This document shows positions 41,258-50,032 of a DNA stretch of 64,000 bases, in pieces. The notes under the pieces were generated by a model. That model was not told the DNA's origin. It made no database searches and saw only the letters and a program-made list of their open reading frames with translations. Positions within the stretch are counted from its first letter, which is position 1. Each line of letters opens with the position of its first letter. The stretch lies in the NCBI RefSeq assembly GCF_008642295.1, contig NZ_CP029190.1, positions 5,935,501 to 5,999,500 of the forward strand. The letters run 5' to 3'. This DNA is from Streptomyces venezuelae. GTDB lineage: Bacteria > Actinomycetota > Actinomycetes > Streptomycetales > Streptomycetaceae. Both the position numbers and the translations under genes were made by a program.

Positions 41258-41845
41258 GTGTCGGAGACGGTGAAGCGGTGTCCGCGGTGCGGGGAGACCA
41301 AGGCGCGTGAGGCGTTCGCCGCCAACCGGGCCGCGCGGGACGGCCTGCAGGCTTACTGCAGGCCGTGCGCGGCCGACTATCACCAGGAGCGGCAGAAGGC
41401 CAAAGGCAAGAATGTGCGCCCTCGGGTGCCGGCTCCAGAGGGACACAAGTATTGCCGCAAGTGTGGAGAGATCAAGCCCCACAGTGAGTGGGACCGGAAC
41501 AAGACTGCGTCCGATGGTTTGTCGACGCGCTGCAAAGCGTGTCGGGCGGCCGAAGGCCGTGCGGGCCATCTCAAGCGGGCCTACGGCATCACCGAAGCCG
41601 AGCGCGAAGAGCTTCTCCGGGCCCAGTTCGGGCTCTGCGTGATCTGTCTGAAAGCCCCGCCCGTGCATGTGGATCATTGCCACGAGACGGGTAAAGTCCG
41701 AGGCGTACTGTGCTTCAACTGCAACTCGGCCATCGGCAAGTTGGGAGACGATCCCGACACTCTGCGTCGGGCCATCTCATATCTGGAGGGAAACGCGTGG
41801 AAGCCAATCCTCGTAGCACCGGGCGTCTACCTGCTGCCTTCCTGA
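41258..41845 (+). CDS. Endonuclease VII-like (His-Me finger) protein with tandem zinc knuckles
   Basis: This 195-residue protein has a duplicated N-terminal module, CPRC(8-11)...CRPC(34-37) and CRKC(66-69)...CKAC(92-95). Each copy follows CxxCGExK...N....DGL...CxxC and probably binds zinc. The C-terminal recombination endonuclease VII domain has CVIC (127-130), [12 protein letters not shown] (138-149, catalytic His-Asp-His region) and CFNCNSAIG (152-160). T4 endonuclease VII cleaves branched DNA; whether this protein does is unknown. GTG 41258 follows GGGGAGGG. Its 3' end overlaps prcB by 49 bases, so its translation is tied to the proteasome genes. Base composition is slightly less GC-rich than its neighbours. 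Confidence 0.85.
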   Translation: MSETVKRCPRCGETKAREAFAANRAARDGLQAYCRPCAADYHQERQKAKGKNVRPRVPAPEGHKYCRKCGEIKPHSEWDRNKTASDGLSTRCKACRAAEGRAGHLKRAYGITEAEREELLRAQFGLCVICLKAPPVHVDHCHETGKVRGVLCFNCNSAIGKLGDDPDTLRRAISYLEGNAWKPILVAPGVYLLPS

Positions 41846-42636
41846 CGCCGGGATCCTCGTCCTTCATGGACTTCCTGGGGAGCCATGCTCCGGACCTGCT
41901 GCCCGGCAACCGCAAGCTGCCGGACGGGATCGTCGAGGCGCCGCACGGGACGACCATCGTGGCCGCCACCTTCCCCGGCGGGGTCGTGCTCGCCGGTGAC
42001 CGGCGGGCGACCATGGGGAACATGATCGCGCAGCGGGACATCGAGAAGGTGTTCCCCGCCGATGAGTACTCGGCGGTCGGCATCGCCGGAACCGCCGGTC
42101 TCGCCGTGGAGATGGTGAAGCTGTTCCAGCTGGAGCTGGAGCACTTCGAGAAGGTGGAGGGGACGACCCTTTCGCTGGAGGGCAAGGCCAACCGGCTGTC
42201 CACCATGATCCGCAGCAACCTCGGCATGGCCATGCAGGGCCTGGCCGTGGTCCCGCTCTTCGCCGGCTGGGACGAGGGCAAGGAGAAGGGCCGGATCTTC
42301 TCCTACGACGTCACCGGCGGCCGTTCCGAGGAGCACGGATTCGCCGCCACCGGCTCCGGGTCGATCTTCGCCCGGGGTTCCATGAAGAAGCTGTACCGCA
42401 GTGATCTGACGGAGGAGCAGGCGACCACCCTGGTCGTGCAGGCCCTCTACGACGCCGCCGACGACGACTCGGCGACCGGTGGACCGGACCTGTACCGGCG
42501 GATCTTCCCGATCATCACCGTCATCACCGACGAAGGCTTCCGCCGGCTCTCCGAGGAGGAGTCCTCGGCGCTGGCGCGTTCGGTCACCGAGCGGCGCATG
42601 GAGGAGCCCGACGGCCCGCGTGCCGCCCTTCTGTAA
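41797..42636 (+). CDS. prcB: 20S proteasome beta subunit PrcB
   Basis: This 279-residue precursor of the catalytic subunit has a propeptide ending VEAPHG, with cleavage before Thr52 ([19 protein letters not shown]). That threonine is the active nucleophile, and Asp and Lys residues of the N-terminal nucleophile fold follow ([20 protein letters not shown]). The rest ([50 protein letters not shown]) is near-identical to what I recall of S. coelicolor PrcB. GTG 41797 starts [21 protein letters not shown] lies 6 bases before it. It starts inside the end of the upstream nuclease gene. Confidence 0.97.
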   Translation: MEANPRSTGRLPAAFLTPGSSSFMDFLGSHAPDLLPGNRKLPDGIVEAPHGTTIVAATFPGGVVLAGDRRATMGNMIAQRDIEKVFPADEYSAVGIAGTAGLAVEMVKLFQLELEHFEKVEGTTLSLEGKANRLSTMIRSNLGMAMQGLAVVPLFAGWDEGKEKGRIFSYDVTGGRSEEHGFAATGSGSIFARGSMKKLYRSDLTEEQATTLVVQALYDAADDDSATGGPDLYRRIFPIITVITDEGFRRLSEEESSALARSVTERRMEEPDGPRAALL

Positions 42637-42675
42637 CCACTCGTCAGCCCAGAAGAAGAAAGGGGCGGATAGCCG

Positions 42676-43437
42676 GTGTCGACTCCGTTCTACGTCTCAC
42701 CTCAGCAGGCCATGGCCGACCGGGCCGAGTACGCCCGCAAGGGCATTGCCCGCGGTCGCAGCCTGGTCGTGCTCCAGTACGCCGACGGCATCGTGTTCGT
42801 CGGTGAGAACCCGTCCCGTGCGCTGCACAAGTTCAGCGAGATCTACGACCGGATCGGCTTTGCCGCGGCCGGCAAGTACAACGAGTACGAGAACCTGCGG
42901 ATCGGCGGTGTGCGCTATGCCGATCTGCGCGGATACACCTATGACCGGGACGATGTGACGGCCCGTGGGCTGGCCAACGTCTATGCCCAGACGCTGGGCA
43001 CGATCTTCTCCTCGGCCGGTGAGAAGCCGTACGAGGTGGAGCTGGTGGTGGCCGAGGTGGGCGAGAGCGCCTCGGGTGACCAGATCTACCGGCTGCCGCA
43101 CGACGGTTCGATCGTGGACGAGCACGGTTCGGTCGCGGTCGGCGGCAATGCGGAGCAGATCAGCAGCTATCTGGACCAGCGGCACCGGGACGGGATGTCC
43201 CTGCCGGAGGCGCTGAAGCTGGCGGTGCAGGCGCTGTCCAGCCAGGCCAATGGCGCCGACCGGGAGATTCCGGCGGAGCGGCTGGAGGTCGCGGTGCTGG
43301 ACCGTACCCGGACCCAGCAGCGGAAGTTCAAGCGGATCCGGGGCCGGCAGCTGGCGCGGCTGCTGGAGCCGGAGGTGACGCCGGCGGCGCAGGCCGATGC
43401 CGTCTCGAACGACGAGGCGCCGGAGGATTCCGAGTAG
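42676..43437 (+). CDS. prcA: 20S proteasome alpha subunit PrcA
   Basis: This 253-residue subunit forms the gated outer rings of the proteasome, which bind the C-terminus of Arc. N-terminal [23 protein letters not shown] is the gating segment. [17 protein letters not shown] and the ntn-hydrolase sandwich follow, without a catalytic threonine. The C-terminal ~25 residues are acidic and likely disordered. GTG 42676 is 39 bases after prcB with AAAGGGG upstream, so the two are co-transcribed. A terminator at 43461 ends the operon. Confidence 0.97.
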   Translation: MSTPFYVSPQQAMADRAEYARKGIARGRSLVVLQYADGIVFVGENPSRALHKFSEIYDRIGFAAAGKYNEYENLRIGGVRYADLRGYTYDRDDVTARGLANVYAQTLGTIFSSAGEKPYEVELVVAEVGESASGDQIYRLPHDGSIVDEHGSVAVGGNAEQISSYLDQRHRDGMSLPEALKLAVQALSSQANGADREIPAERLEVAVLDRTRTQQRKFKRIRGRQLARLLEPEVTPAAQADAVSNDEAPEDSE

Positions 43438-43460
43438 GTCAGCTCTCCGGGAGTGCCCTT

Positions 43461-43494
43461 GCGCCCCGGTCCGCCGTTCGGCGGGCCGGGGCGC
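43461..43494. terminator. Bidirectional terminator after prcA
   Basis: GCGCCCCGGTCCGCC (43461-43475) and its complement (43480-43494) form a perfect 15-base stem with loop GTTC, between convergent prcA and the LacI gene. Confidence 0.85.
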
Positions 43495-43504
43495 AGTTGT
43501 GTGT

Positions 43505-44545
43505 TCAGGGGGCCGGGGGCGGGGCTGTGGAGCCGCGGACGACCAGGTGGACCGGGAGGTCGGGGGCGGTCCATCGGTGGCCGTCCAGGACGGCCAGGAG
43601 GGCGCTCATGCCCTGTTCTCCGACGCGTTCGGCGGGGAGGCTGACGGTGGTGAGTTCGGGTTCGACGGCGGTGGCCAGGGCGAGGTCGTCGAAGCCGGTG
43701 ACGGAGAGGTCTTCGGGGATGCGCAGGCCGAGCCGGCGGGCGGCCTTGCAGGCGCCGACGGCGAGGATGTCGTCGTCGCAGATGACGGCGGTGGGGTGGG
43801 GGCCGGGGCCGGAGAGGGCGGTTTCCATGGCGGCGGTGGCGGCGGGGACGTCGAGTGCGGAGCGGACGGTGCGCAGCCGGGTGTGGGGGCTGGTGTCGGG
43901 GCTGGTGTGGGGGCTGCTGTCGGCTTGGAGGGCTTCGGTGAGGGCTTTGGCGCGGACGTCGAAGGTCCAGGAGTCCACGGCCGAGGCGAGGTGGAGGAAG
44001 TCGCGGTGGCCGAGGCCGAGGAGGTGCTCTGTGGCCTGGCGGGTTCCGTCGGCGAGGGCGAGGTTGACGAAGGCGGCGGCTCCGCCGGTGGAGGGGTCGC
44101 TGTCGAGCATGACGAGGGGGAGTTCGGTGCCGGCTCCGCTGATGGCCTGGAGGGCGTCGGCGGCCATGGAGGAGGCGATGACTCCGTCGAGGGCGGTGTT
44201 GGCGGAGGCGAAGGGGTTGCGGGCGGGTCCGGTGCCGTCGGGGGAGAGGTAGAGGACCACGCTGAAGCCGTGGTCGGCGGCGACGCGGGCGGCGCCGGTG
44301 TAGACGCGGGCGAAGAACTCGTTGGTGAGGGCGGGGACGACGAGGAGGGCGGTGCGGGTGGAGCCGAGGCGGAGGCTGCGGGCGGCGAGGTTGGGGCGGT
44401 AGCCGAGTTCGGTGGCGGCCTGGCGGACTTGTTCGGCGGTGCGCTCGGAGACCCGGCCGCGCCATTTGTCGCCGAGGACGAGGGAGACGGTGGCCTGGGA
44501 GACGCCGGCCTGGCGGGCGACGTCCCGGCTGGTGGGTCTCGTCAC
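43505..44545 (-). CDS. LacI-family transcriptional regulator
   Basis: This 346-residue regulator has the N-terminal LacI helix-turn-helix (about residues 1-55: TSRDVARQAGVSQATVSLVL, then VSERTAEQVRQAATELGYRPN). The periplasmic-binding-like sensor domain (about 65-340) includes LLVVPALTNEFFARVYTGA, DGVIASSMAADAL and TAVICDDDILAVGACKAARR. A repetitive linker-like stretch SPHTSPDTSPHT near residue 215 is unusual for the family. The effector is unknown; sugars are usual. GTG 44545 has AGGAGCC 5 bases before it. It is divergent from the MFS transporter, its likely target, with a palindrome between them. Confidence 0.88.
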   Translation of the reverse strand: MTRPTSRDVARQAGVSQATVSLVLGDKWRGRVSERTAEQVRQAATELGYRPNLAARSLRLGSTRTALLVVPALTNEFFARVYTGAARVAADHGFSVVLYLSPDGTGPARNPFASANTALDGVIASSMAADALQAISGAGTELPLVMLDSDPSTGGAAAFVNLALADGTRQATEHLLGLGHRDFLHLASAVDSWTFDVRAKALTEALQADSSPHTSPDTSPHTRLRTVRSALDVPAATAAMETALSGPGPHPTAVICDDDILAVGACKAARRLGLRIPEDLSVTGFDDLALATAVEPELTTVSLPAERVGEQGMSALLAVLDGHRWTAPDLPVHLVVRGSTAPPPAP

Positions 44546-44618
44546 ATCTGGCTCCTGTTGTGCGAGGTCAGGGGTGGGGCGGGGGGTCTCGGGGTGGATC
44601 GGGGGGTGGTGCCCATGG

Positions 44619-44645
44619 TACGTATGACCCGTCACGTTATACGTA
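44619..44645. promoter_or_regulatory. Operator candidate between the LacI and MFS genes
   Basis: TACGTAT (44619-44625) and ATACGTA (44639-44645) are perfect inverted arms. A smaller inverted repeat, TGAC-CC-GTCA, sits between them. The position in the divergent promoter region fits a LacI-family binding site. Confidence 0.6.
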
Positions 44646-44693
44646 TTACCTCGGTAGTAGGCTCCGGGGCGAAATGGTGGAAAGGGGCGTTCC

Positions 44694-45920
44694 ATGGCCG
44701 CTGGATATGCGGAACTGCTCAGAACGCGGCACGCGGCGAGGCTGCTCATAGGCACCCTCGTGGGCCGGCTGCCCAATGGCACGGCCCCGATCGCGATCGT
44801 GCTGTTCACCCGGGCGGAGGGCGGCAGCTACAGCCTGGCGGGCGCGCTGGCCGCCGTGTACGGCGTGGCGAACGCCGTGGGCCAGCCGCTGCTGGGGCGG
44901 GCCGTGGACCTCTTCGGACAGCCCCGGGTGCAGCTGCCGGCCGCGCTGGTGTCCGCGCTCGGCATGGTGTGGCTGGTGGCCGCGGGCACGGGTGCGCCGG
45001 TGGCGGCGTATGCCGCCGTGGTGGTGGCCGGCCTGTTCACGCCGCCGCTGGAGGGCGGGCTGCGGGCGCTGTGGCCGAAGGTGCTCGGCGGCCGGGAGGA
45101 GCAGGTGCACAAGGCGTACGCCATGGACGCGGTGGCGCAGGAGGTCATGTTCACGGTCGGTCCGCTGCTGGTGACGCTGTGCGTGGCGGTGTGGGACGCG
45201 GGTGTGGCGCTGCTGGTGCTCAATGCGGTGGGCGTGCTCGGGGCGCTCTCCGTGGTGGTGTCGGAGCCCTCCCGCACCTGGCGGTCGGAGCCGCGGGAGG
45301 CGCACTGGCTGGGCGCGCTGCGCTCGGGCGGGCTGCTGGCGCTGCTGGGTGCGTTCTTCTTCGTGGGGACGGCGCTGGGGTCGATCACCGTCGCCGGGGT
45401 GGCCTATGCGGACGATCACGGGAACGAGGCCGTGTACGGGTGGCTGATGGCCGCGCTGGGGCTGGGTGCGCTGATCGGCGGGGTGGTCTACGGGGCGCGG
45501 GAGTGGGCGGGGGCGCCGGAGCGGCGGCTGCGGGCGCTGGTGGCGCTGCTGGCCGTGTGCTATCTGCCGCTGATGCTGACGCCGGGGCCGGTGGCGATGA
45601 CGGTTCTTGCGGCGGTGGCGGGGGTGTTCCTGGCGCCGGCGATCGCGTGTGCGTTCATCGTGGTGGACCGGCATGCTCCGGTGGGTACGGTCACGGAGGC
45701 GTTCTCCTGGCTGGTGACCTTCTTCGGGGTGGGTGCGGCGATCGGTACGGCGGTGGCCGGGCCGGCGGTGGAACTGGGTGGTACGGCGGCGAGCTTCGGG
45801 GTGGCGAGCGTGGGCGGGGCCTTGGCGCTGCTGGTCCTGATGGCCACTCAGCGGGTGCTGGCGGCTCCGGCCCGGGCGCGTACGGTGGCGGGCTCTTCGG
45901 GTGTGCTCGTCGAGAACTGA
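44694..45920 (+). CDS. MFS transporter
   Basis: This 408-residue membrane protein of the major facilitator superfamily has about twelve hydrophobic helices. The conserved loop after helix 2 reads GRAVDLFGQPRVQLP, a variant of the MFS motif A. The region GGREEQVHKAYAMDAVAQEV precedes the central helices, and the family's second half repeats the fold. The substrate is unknown; it might be a drug or sugar. GGGG lies 6 bases before ATG 44694. It is paired divergently with the LacI regulator. The two genes sit between prcA and pafA but are not part of the proteasome pathway by sequence. Confidence 0.85.
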   Translation: MAAGYAELLRTRHAARLLIGTLVGRLPNGTAPIAIVLFTRAEGGSYSLAGALAAVYGVANAVGQPLLGRAVDLFGQPRVQLPAALVSALGMVWLVAAGTGAPVAAYAAVVVAGLFTPPLEGGLRALWPKVLGGREEQVHKAYAMDAVAQEVMFTVGPLLVTLCVAVWDAGVALLVLNAVGVLGALSVVVSEPSRTWRSEPREAHWLGALRSGGLLALLGAFFFVGTALGSITVAGVAYADDHGNEAVYGWLMAALGLGALIGGVVYGAREWAGAPERRLRALVALLAVCYLPLMLTPGPVAMTVLAAVAGVFLAPAIACAFIVVDRHAPVGTVTEAFSWLVTFFGVGAAIGTAVAGPAVELGGTAASFGVASVGGALALLVLMATQRVLAAPARARTVAGSSGVLVEN

Positions 45921-45944
45921 TCGGAACGCCGCTCTCGAACCCGG

Positions 45945-45972
45945 TTTCAGAAGACAGCAGAAGGCGTAATGT
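45945..45972 (+). promoter_or_regulatory. Leaderless promoter of pafA
   Basis: TTTCAG (45945-45950), a 16-base spacer, and TAATGT (45967-45972), 6 bases before the pafA ATG. No ribosome site is present. Confidence 0.6.
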
Positions 45973-45978
45973 TCAGTC

Positions 45979-47340
45979 ATGGACCGCCGCATTTTCGGGC
46001 TGGAGAACGAGTACGGCGTCACGTGCACGTTCAGGGGACAGCGCCGACTGTCTCCTGACGAAGTGGCGCGCTACCTCTTCCGCCGTGTTGTGTCATGGGG
46101 CCGCAGCAGCAATGTCTTCCTGCGGAACGGCGCCCGCCTGTACCTCGACGTGGGTTCACATCCGGAATATGCAACTCCCGAATGTGACAACGTGACCGAG
46201 CTGGTCACCCACGACAAGGCCGGCGAGCGCATTCTCGAAGGCCTGCTCGTCGACGCCGAACGCCGCCTGCACGAGGAGGGAATCGCGGGCGACGTCTACC
46301 TCTTCAAGAACAACACCGACTCCGCGGGCAACTCCTACGGCTGCCACGAGAACTATCTGGTGGCGCGGCACGGGGAATTCTCCCGTCTGGCGGACATCCT
46401 GATTCCGTTCCTGGTCACCCGGCAGCTGATCTGTGGGGCCGGCAAGGTGCTGCAGACGCCGCGGGGCGCGGTCTACTGCGTCAGTCAGCGGGCGGAGCAC
46501 ATCTGGGAGGGCGTCAGCTCGGCGACCACCCGGTCCAGGCCGATCATCAACACGCGTGACGAGCCGCACGCGGATGCGGAGCGGTACCGGCGCCTGCATG
46601 TGATCGTCGGTGACTCGAACATGTCCGAGACGACCATGCTCCTCAAGGTCGGGGCGACCGACCTGGTGCTGCGCATGATCGAGGCGGGCACGGTGATGCG
46701 GGACCTCACTCTGGAGAACCCGATCCGGGCGATCCGGGAGGTCAGCCACGACATCACCGGTCAGCGGAAGGTGCGGCTGGCGAGCGGCCGGGAGGCCTCG
46801 GCTCTGGAGATCCAGCGGGAGTACTACGACAAGGCCGTGGACTTCGCCGAGCGCCGGGGGATCCGTACCGGCACGGTGGAGCAGGTGCTGGAGCTGTGGG
46901 GCCGTACGCTCGACGCGATCGAGCAGGAGGACCTGGACCGGATCGAGACCGAGATCGACTGGGTGATCAAGTACAAGCTCATCGAGCGGTACCGGGCCAA
47001 GCACAACATGACCATGTCCAATCCGCGGGTGGCGCAGATAGACCTCGCCTACCACGACATCCACCGTCGGCGGGGGCTGTACTACCTGCTGGAGCGGAAG
47101 GGGCAGACGGCGCGGATCTGCAATGACCTGAAGATCTTCGAGGGCAAGTCGGTGCCCCCGCAGACCACCCGGGCGCGGTTGCGCGGCGACTTCATCCGGC
47201 GGGCGCAGGAGCAGCGCCGGGACTTCACGGTGGACTGGGTGCACCTGAAGCTGAACGACCAGGCGCAGCGCACGGTGCTGTGCAAGGACCCGTTCCGGTC
47301 GGTGGACGACCGGGTGGAGAAGCTCATCGCCGGAATGTAG
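45979..47340 (+). CDS. pafA: PafA, Pup-protein ligase
   Basis: This 453-residue ATP-dependent ligase joins the C-terminal glutamate of Pup to substrate lysines. It has the glutamine-synthetase-like fold: [18 protein letters not shown] carries the metal-binding glutamates at residues 9-11. [19 protein letters not shown] holds the catalytic aspartate. [20 protein letters not shown] binds ATP. The C-terminal domain ([20 protein letters not shown] and beyond) binds Pup. The Dop-loop is absent, which identifies it as PafA and not Dop. The ATG at 45979 has a leaderless promoter. It leads a gene group with the FKBP proteins and pafBC. Confidence 0.97.
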   Translation: MDRRIFGLENEYGVTCTFRGQRRLSPDEVARYLFRRVVSWGRSSNVFLRNGARLYLDVGSHPEYATPECDNVTELVTHDKAGERILEGLLVDAERRLHEEGIAGDVYLFKNNTDSAGNSYGCHENYLVARHGEFSRLADILIPFLVTRQLICGAGKVLQTPRGAVYCVSQRAEHIWEGVSSATTRSRPIINTRDEPHADAERYRRLHVIVGDSNMSETTMLLKVGATDLVLRMIEAGTVMRDLTLENPIRAIREVSHDITGQRKVRLASGREASALEIQREYYDKAVDFAERRGIRTGTVEQVLELWGRTLDAIEQEDLDRIETEIDWVIKYKLIERYRAKHNMTMSNPRVAQIDLAYHDIHRRRGLYYLLERKGQTARICNDLKIFEGKSVPPQTTRARLRGDFIRRAQEQRRDFTVDWVHLKLNDQAQRTVLCKDPFRSVDDRVEKLIAGM

Positions 47341-47357
47341 ACGTAGACCGGTGTTTC

Positions 47358-47388
47358 CCGGCCCCGTGCAGCTGCTGCACGGGGCCGG
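47358..47388 (+). terminator. Terminator of pafA
   Basis: CCGGCCCCGTGCA (47358-47370) pairs perfectly with TGCACGGGGCCGG (47376-47388), 18 bases after the stop codon. Confidence 0.8.
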
Positions 47389-47474
47389 TGTGCTGCCGGG
47401 GGCTTGGCTGTCGGCTACCAGCCCGTAGAGTGGCCGGGACCGACTGATCACCCCCTGCTACCCCGAGGACCACT

Positions 47475-48482
47475 GTGCGACGCCGACTTGCTGCCGCGCT
47501 CATCGTGCCGGCCCTGATGCTCACCGCGGCCTGCGGCGAGAGCGACGATTCCGGGAAGACGAAGGATGCCGCGGCGTCGCAGTCGCCCGAGGTGCCCGAG
47601 GTTCCCAAGCCGGTCACCGCGGCCGACCCGATGCCGGCGGTGGCGGGTGAGCCGGGCAAGAAGCCGGCGATCACCGTGCCCAAGGGCGATCCGAGCGGCA
47701 AGTTCGTGGTGGCCACCCTCACCGAGGGCACGGGGCCGGTGGTGCAGAAGAACGACCTGGTGGTCACGAAGTACACCGGCAAGGTGTGGAAGAGCGACAA
47801 GGAGCTGGCCCCGGGCTCCTATGACCAGGGCGGTACCTCGCTGGTGGTGACGGCGGGCGCGCCGACCATGCTGCCGATGTTCAGCGAGTCCGTGACCGGC
47901 AAGAAGGTCGGCAGCCGGCTGCTCGTCGTGGCGCCGCCGTCCGCGGCCTTCGGTGAGCAGGGCAAGCAGGAGCTGGGTGTCGCCCCGACCGACAACCTGG
48001 TGTTCGTACTGGACATCGCCGAGCTGATGCCGAAGAAGGCCGAGGGCACGCAGGCGTCGATTCCGGCCGACCTGCCGCAGATCAAGGCGGACAAGAACGA
48101 GGCCGCCGAGATCAAGATCCCCAAGAACGACCCGCCCAAGGAGCTGGTCAGCAAGGTGCTGATCGAGGGCAAGGGCCCGGAGGTCAAGAACGGGCAGACG
48201 GTGTACATGCAGTACAGCGGTGCCGCCTGGAAGGTCAACGAGGGCAAGGACAAGGCCACCCTCTTCGACACCTCCTGGAAGACCGGCGCGCCGTTCTCCA
48301 CGGTGATCGGCCAGGGCCAGGTCATCGAGGGCTGGGACAAGGGTCTGGTCGGCAAGAAGGTCGGTGACCGGGTGCTGCTGGTGATCCCGCCGGCGCAGGC
48401 GTACAAGGACCAGGACAAGGGGCCCGAGCTTCCGGCCAACTCGACGCTGGTGTTCGTCGTGGACATCGTCGGGGCAATGTAA
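47475..48482 (+). CDS. Lipoprotein peptidyl-prolyl isomerase with two FKBP domains
   Basis: This 335-residue exported lipoprotein has a signal peptide (MRRRLAAALIVPALM) with lipobox LTAAC (cysteine at about residue 20). An Asp/Ser/Pro-rich linker follows. The first FKBP-like domain (about 75-195: FVVATLTEGTGPVVQKNDLV...VFVLDIAELM) is divergent. The second (about 215-335: VSKVLIEGKGPEVKNGQTVYMQYSG, VIEGWDKGLVGKKVGDRVLLVIPPAQAY) keeps the motif better. It likely helps extracytoplasmic protein folding. GTG 47475 has GAGGA upstream. The gene is followed closely by a cytoplasmic FKBP. Confidence 0.9.
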   Translation: MRRRLAAALIVPALMLTAACGESDDSGKTKDAAASQSPEVPEVPKPVTAADPMPAVAGEPGKKPAITVPKGDPSGKFVVATLTEGTGPVVQKNDLVVTKYTGKVWKSDKELAPGSYDQGGTSLVVTAGAPTMLPMFSESVTGKKVGSRLLVVAPPSAAFGEQGKQELGVAPTDNLVFVLDIAELMPKKAEGTQASIPADLPQIKADKNEAAEIKIPKNDPPKELVSKVLIEGKGPEVKNGQTVYMQYSGAAWKVNEGKDKATLFDTSWKTGAPFSTVIGQGQVIEGWDKGLVGKKVGDRVLLVIPPAQAYKDQDKGPELPANSTLVFVVDIVGAM

Positions 48483-48525
48483 GACTGTCCCGGTAGACCG
48501 GTTCGTACGTCTGAGGAGCAGTGCA

Positions 48526-48903
48526 GTGAGCGACAAGCTCGAGAAGCCCGAGATCGACTTCCCCGAGGGCGAGGCCCCGAAGGACCTTGTCATCGAGGAC
48601 ATCTGGGAGGGCGAGGGCGCCGAGGCCAAGGCCGGTTCCAAGGTCTCCGTCCACTACGTGGGCGTGGCCTTCTCCACCGGCGAGGAGTTCGACGCGTCCT
48701 GGAACCGCGGCGCGCCGCTGCAGTTCCAGCTCGGTGTCGGCCAGGTCATCGCGGGCTGGGACCAGGGCGTCCAGGGCATGAAGGTCGGCGGCCGTCGCAA
48801 GCTGACGATCCCCGCGCACCTCGCCTACGGCGACCGCGGTGCGGGCAGCGCGATCGCCCCGGGCGAGACGCTGATCTTCGTCTGCGACCTGATGGGCGCC
48901 TGA
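48526..48903 (+). CDS. FKBP-type peptidyl-prolyl cis-trans isomerase (cytoplasmic)
   Basis: This 125-residue single-domain enzyme catalyses proline isomerisation. The core SKVSVHYVGVAFSTGEEFDAS, the FK506-pocket segment FQLGVGQVIAGWDQGVQGMK and LTIPAHLAYGDRGAGSAI are complete, ending in LIFVCDLMGA. There is no signal sequence. GTG start with GAGGAG about 7 bases upstream. It lies 43 bases after the lipoprotein FKBP, so co-transcribed, and a strong terminator with a TTTT tail follows at 48927. Confidence 0.94.
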   Translation: MSDKLEKPEIDFPEGEAPKDLVIEDIWEGEGAEAKAGSKVSVHYVGVAFSTGEEFDASWNRGAPLQFQLGVGQVIAGWDQGVQGMKVGGRRKLTIPAHLAYGDRGAGSAIAPGETLIFVCDLMGA

Positions 48904-48926
48904 TCCGCGCTTGCGCGATCGGTTGT

Positions 48927-48956
48927 GAGGGCCCCCGCCGTGCGGCGGGGGCCCTC
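48927..48956 (+). terminator. Terminator after the FKBP genes
   Basis: GAGGGCCCCCGCCG (48927-48940) pairs perfectly with its complement (48943-48956), followed by GCTTTTG. Confidence 0.9.
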
Positions 48957-49059
48957 GCTTTTGCCCGGGCGCGCCGGGGCGGTACGGTCAGCGGTCACGA
49001 CCGGTGCGTTTGGTTCTGGTTCTGTTCTGTACGTGCGGAGAAGGGTGGGGCGGGCGTCG

Positions 49060-50016
49060 ATGGCGATTGCCAAGGCCGAGCGGCTGATGAACCTGGCACT
49101 GTGTCTGCTGGGGACCCGCCGGCCGCTCAGCAAGCGCGAGCTGCGGAGTTCCATCGAGGCGTACATGGAGGCCGGCAACGACGAGTCCTTCAACCGCATG
49201 TTCGAGCGGGACAAGGACGATCTGCGGGAACTCGGCCTGGTGATCGAGACGGTGGAGAACCTGGACGGGGAGATCGGGTATCTCGCCCGCCGGGACAGCA
49301 ACACCCTGCCCCCGGTCTCGCTGGACGCCGAGGAGGCCGCCGCGCTGGGCCTCGCCGCCAAGGTGTGGCAGCAGGCCAGGCTGGCCGGGGCGGCCAGTGG
49401 CGCCCTGCAGAAGCTGCGGGCCGGCGGGATGCCGGAGGCCGAGGACCCGTACGAGGCCCGGCACAGCGCGATCGAGCCGCGGATTCCCGTGCACGAGGCG
49501 GCGTTCGAGCCGCTGATGCTGGCCTGCCGGGACCGGCGGCCGGTGGTCTTCGACTACCGCAAGTCCAATGCGACGCGCCCCGAGTCGCGTCAGGTGGAGC
49601 CGTGGGCGCTGGAGTGCTGGCGCGGCCACTGGTATCTGGCGGGCTTCGACCGCGACCGCGGTGCGGAGCGGGTGTTCCGGCTGTCCCGCATCACGGGGAA
49701 GGTCCGTTCCCGGGCCGGCCGGTACACGGCCGAGGTGCCGGACGTGGTGACCGTACGGGAGACGGTGGCCGAGTGGGCCGGGGACATCACGGACCGGACG
49801 GCACTGATCCGGTTGCGGGCCGGGGCCGGCTATCCGCTGCGGGCGCGTGCGACCGTGGTGCGGGAGGGCGGCGACGGCTGGGACGAGCTGGAGATTCCGT
49901 ACGGGCACGGGCTGGACGCCTGGCTGGTGGAGTTCGGGCCCGATGTGGTGGTGGTGGAACCCGCTGATCTGCGGGCCGATGTGGTGGACCGGCTGCGTGC
50001 CGTGGCCAAGGGCTGA
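49060..50016 (+). CDS. pafB: WYL-domain transcriptional regulator PafB
   Basis: This 318-residue protein has an N-terminal winged helix (MAIAKAERLMNLALCLLGTR; RDKDDLRELGLVIETVENL), a linker, and a WYL domain (about residues 140-220) with PVVFDYRKSNA, VEPWALECWRGHWYLAGFDRDR and ERVFRLSRI. A C-terminal WCX extension ends in DVVDRLRAVAKG. In mycobacteria PafB and PafC form a heterodimer that activates DNA-damage genes independently of LexA, probably sensing nucleic acid through the WYL domain. ATG 49060 gives the standard N-terminus. The stop is 16 bases before pafC. Confidence 0.92.
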   Translation: MAIAKAERLMNLALCLLGTRRPLSKRELRSSIEAYMEAGNDESFNRMFERDKDDLRELGLVIETVENLDGEIGYLARRDSNTLPPVSLDAEEAAALGLAAKVWQQARLAGAASGALQKLRAGGMPEAEDPYEARHSAIEPRIPVHEAAFEPLMLACRDRRPVVFDYRKSNATRPESRQVEPWALECWRGHWYLAGFDRDRGAERVFRLSRITGKVRSRAGRYTAEVPDVVTVRETVAEWAGDITDRTALIRLRAGAGYPLRARATVVREGGDGWDELEIPYGHGLDAWLVEFGPDVVVVEPADLRADVVDRLRAVAKG

Positions 50017-50032
50017 GGGGATTCGTACCGCG

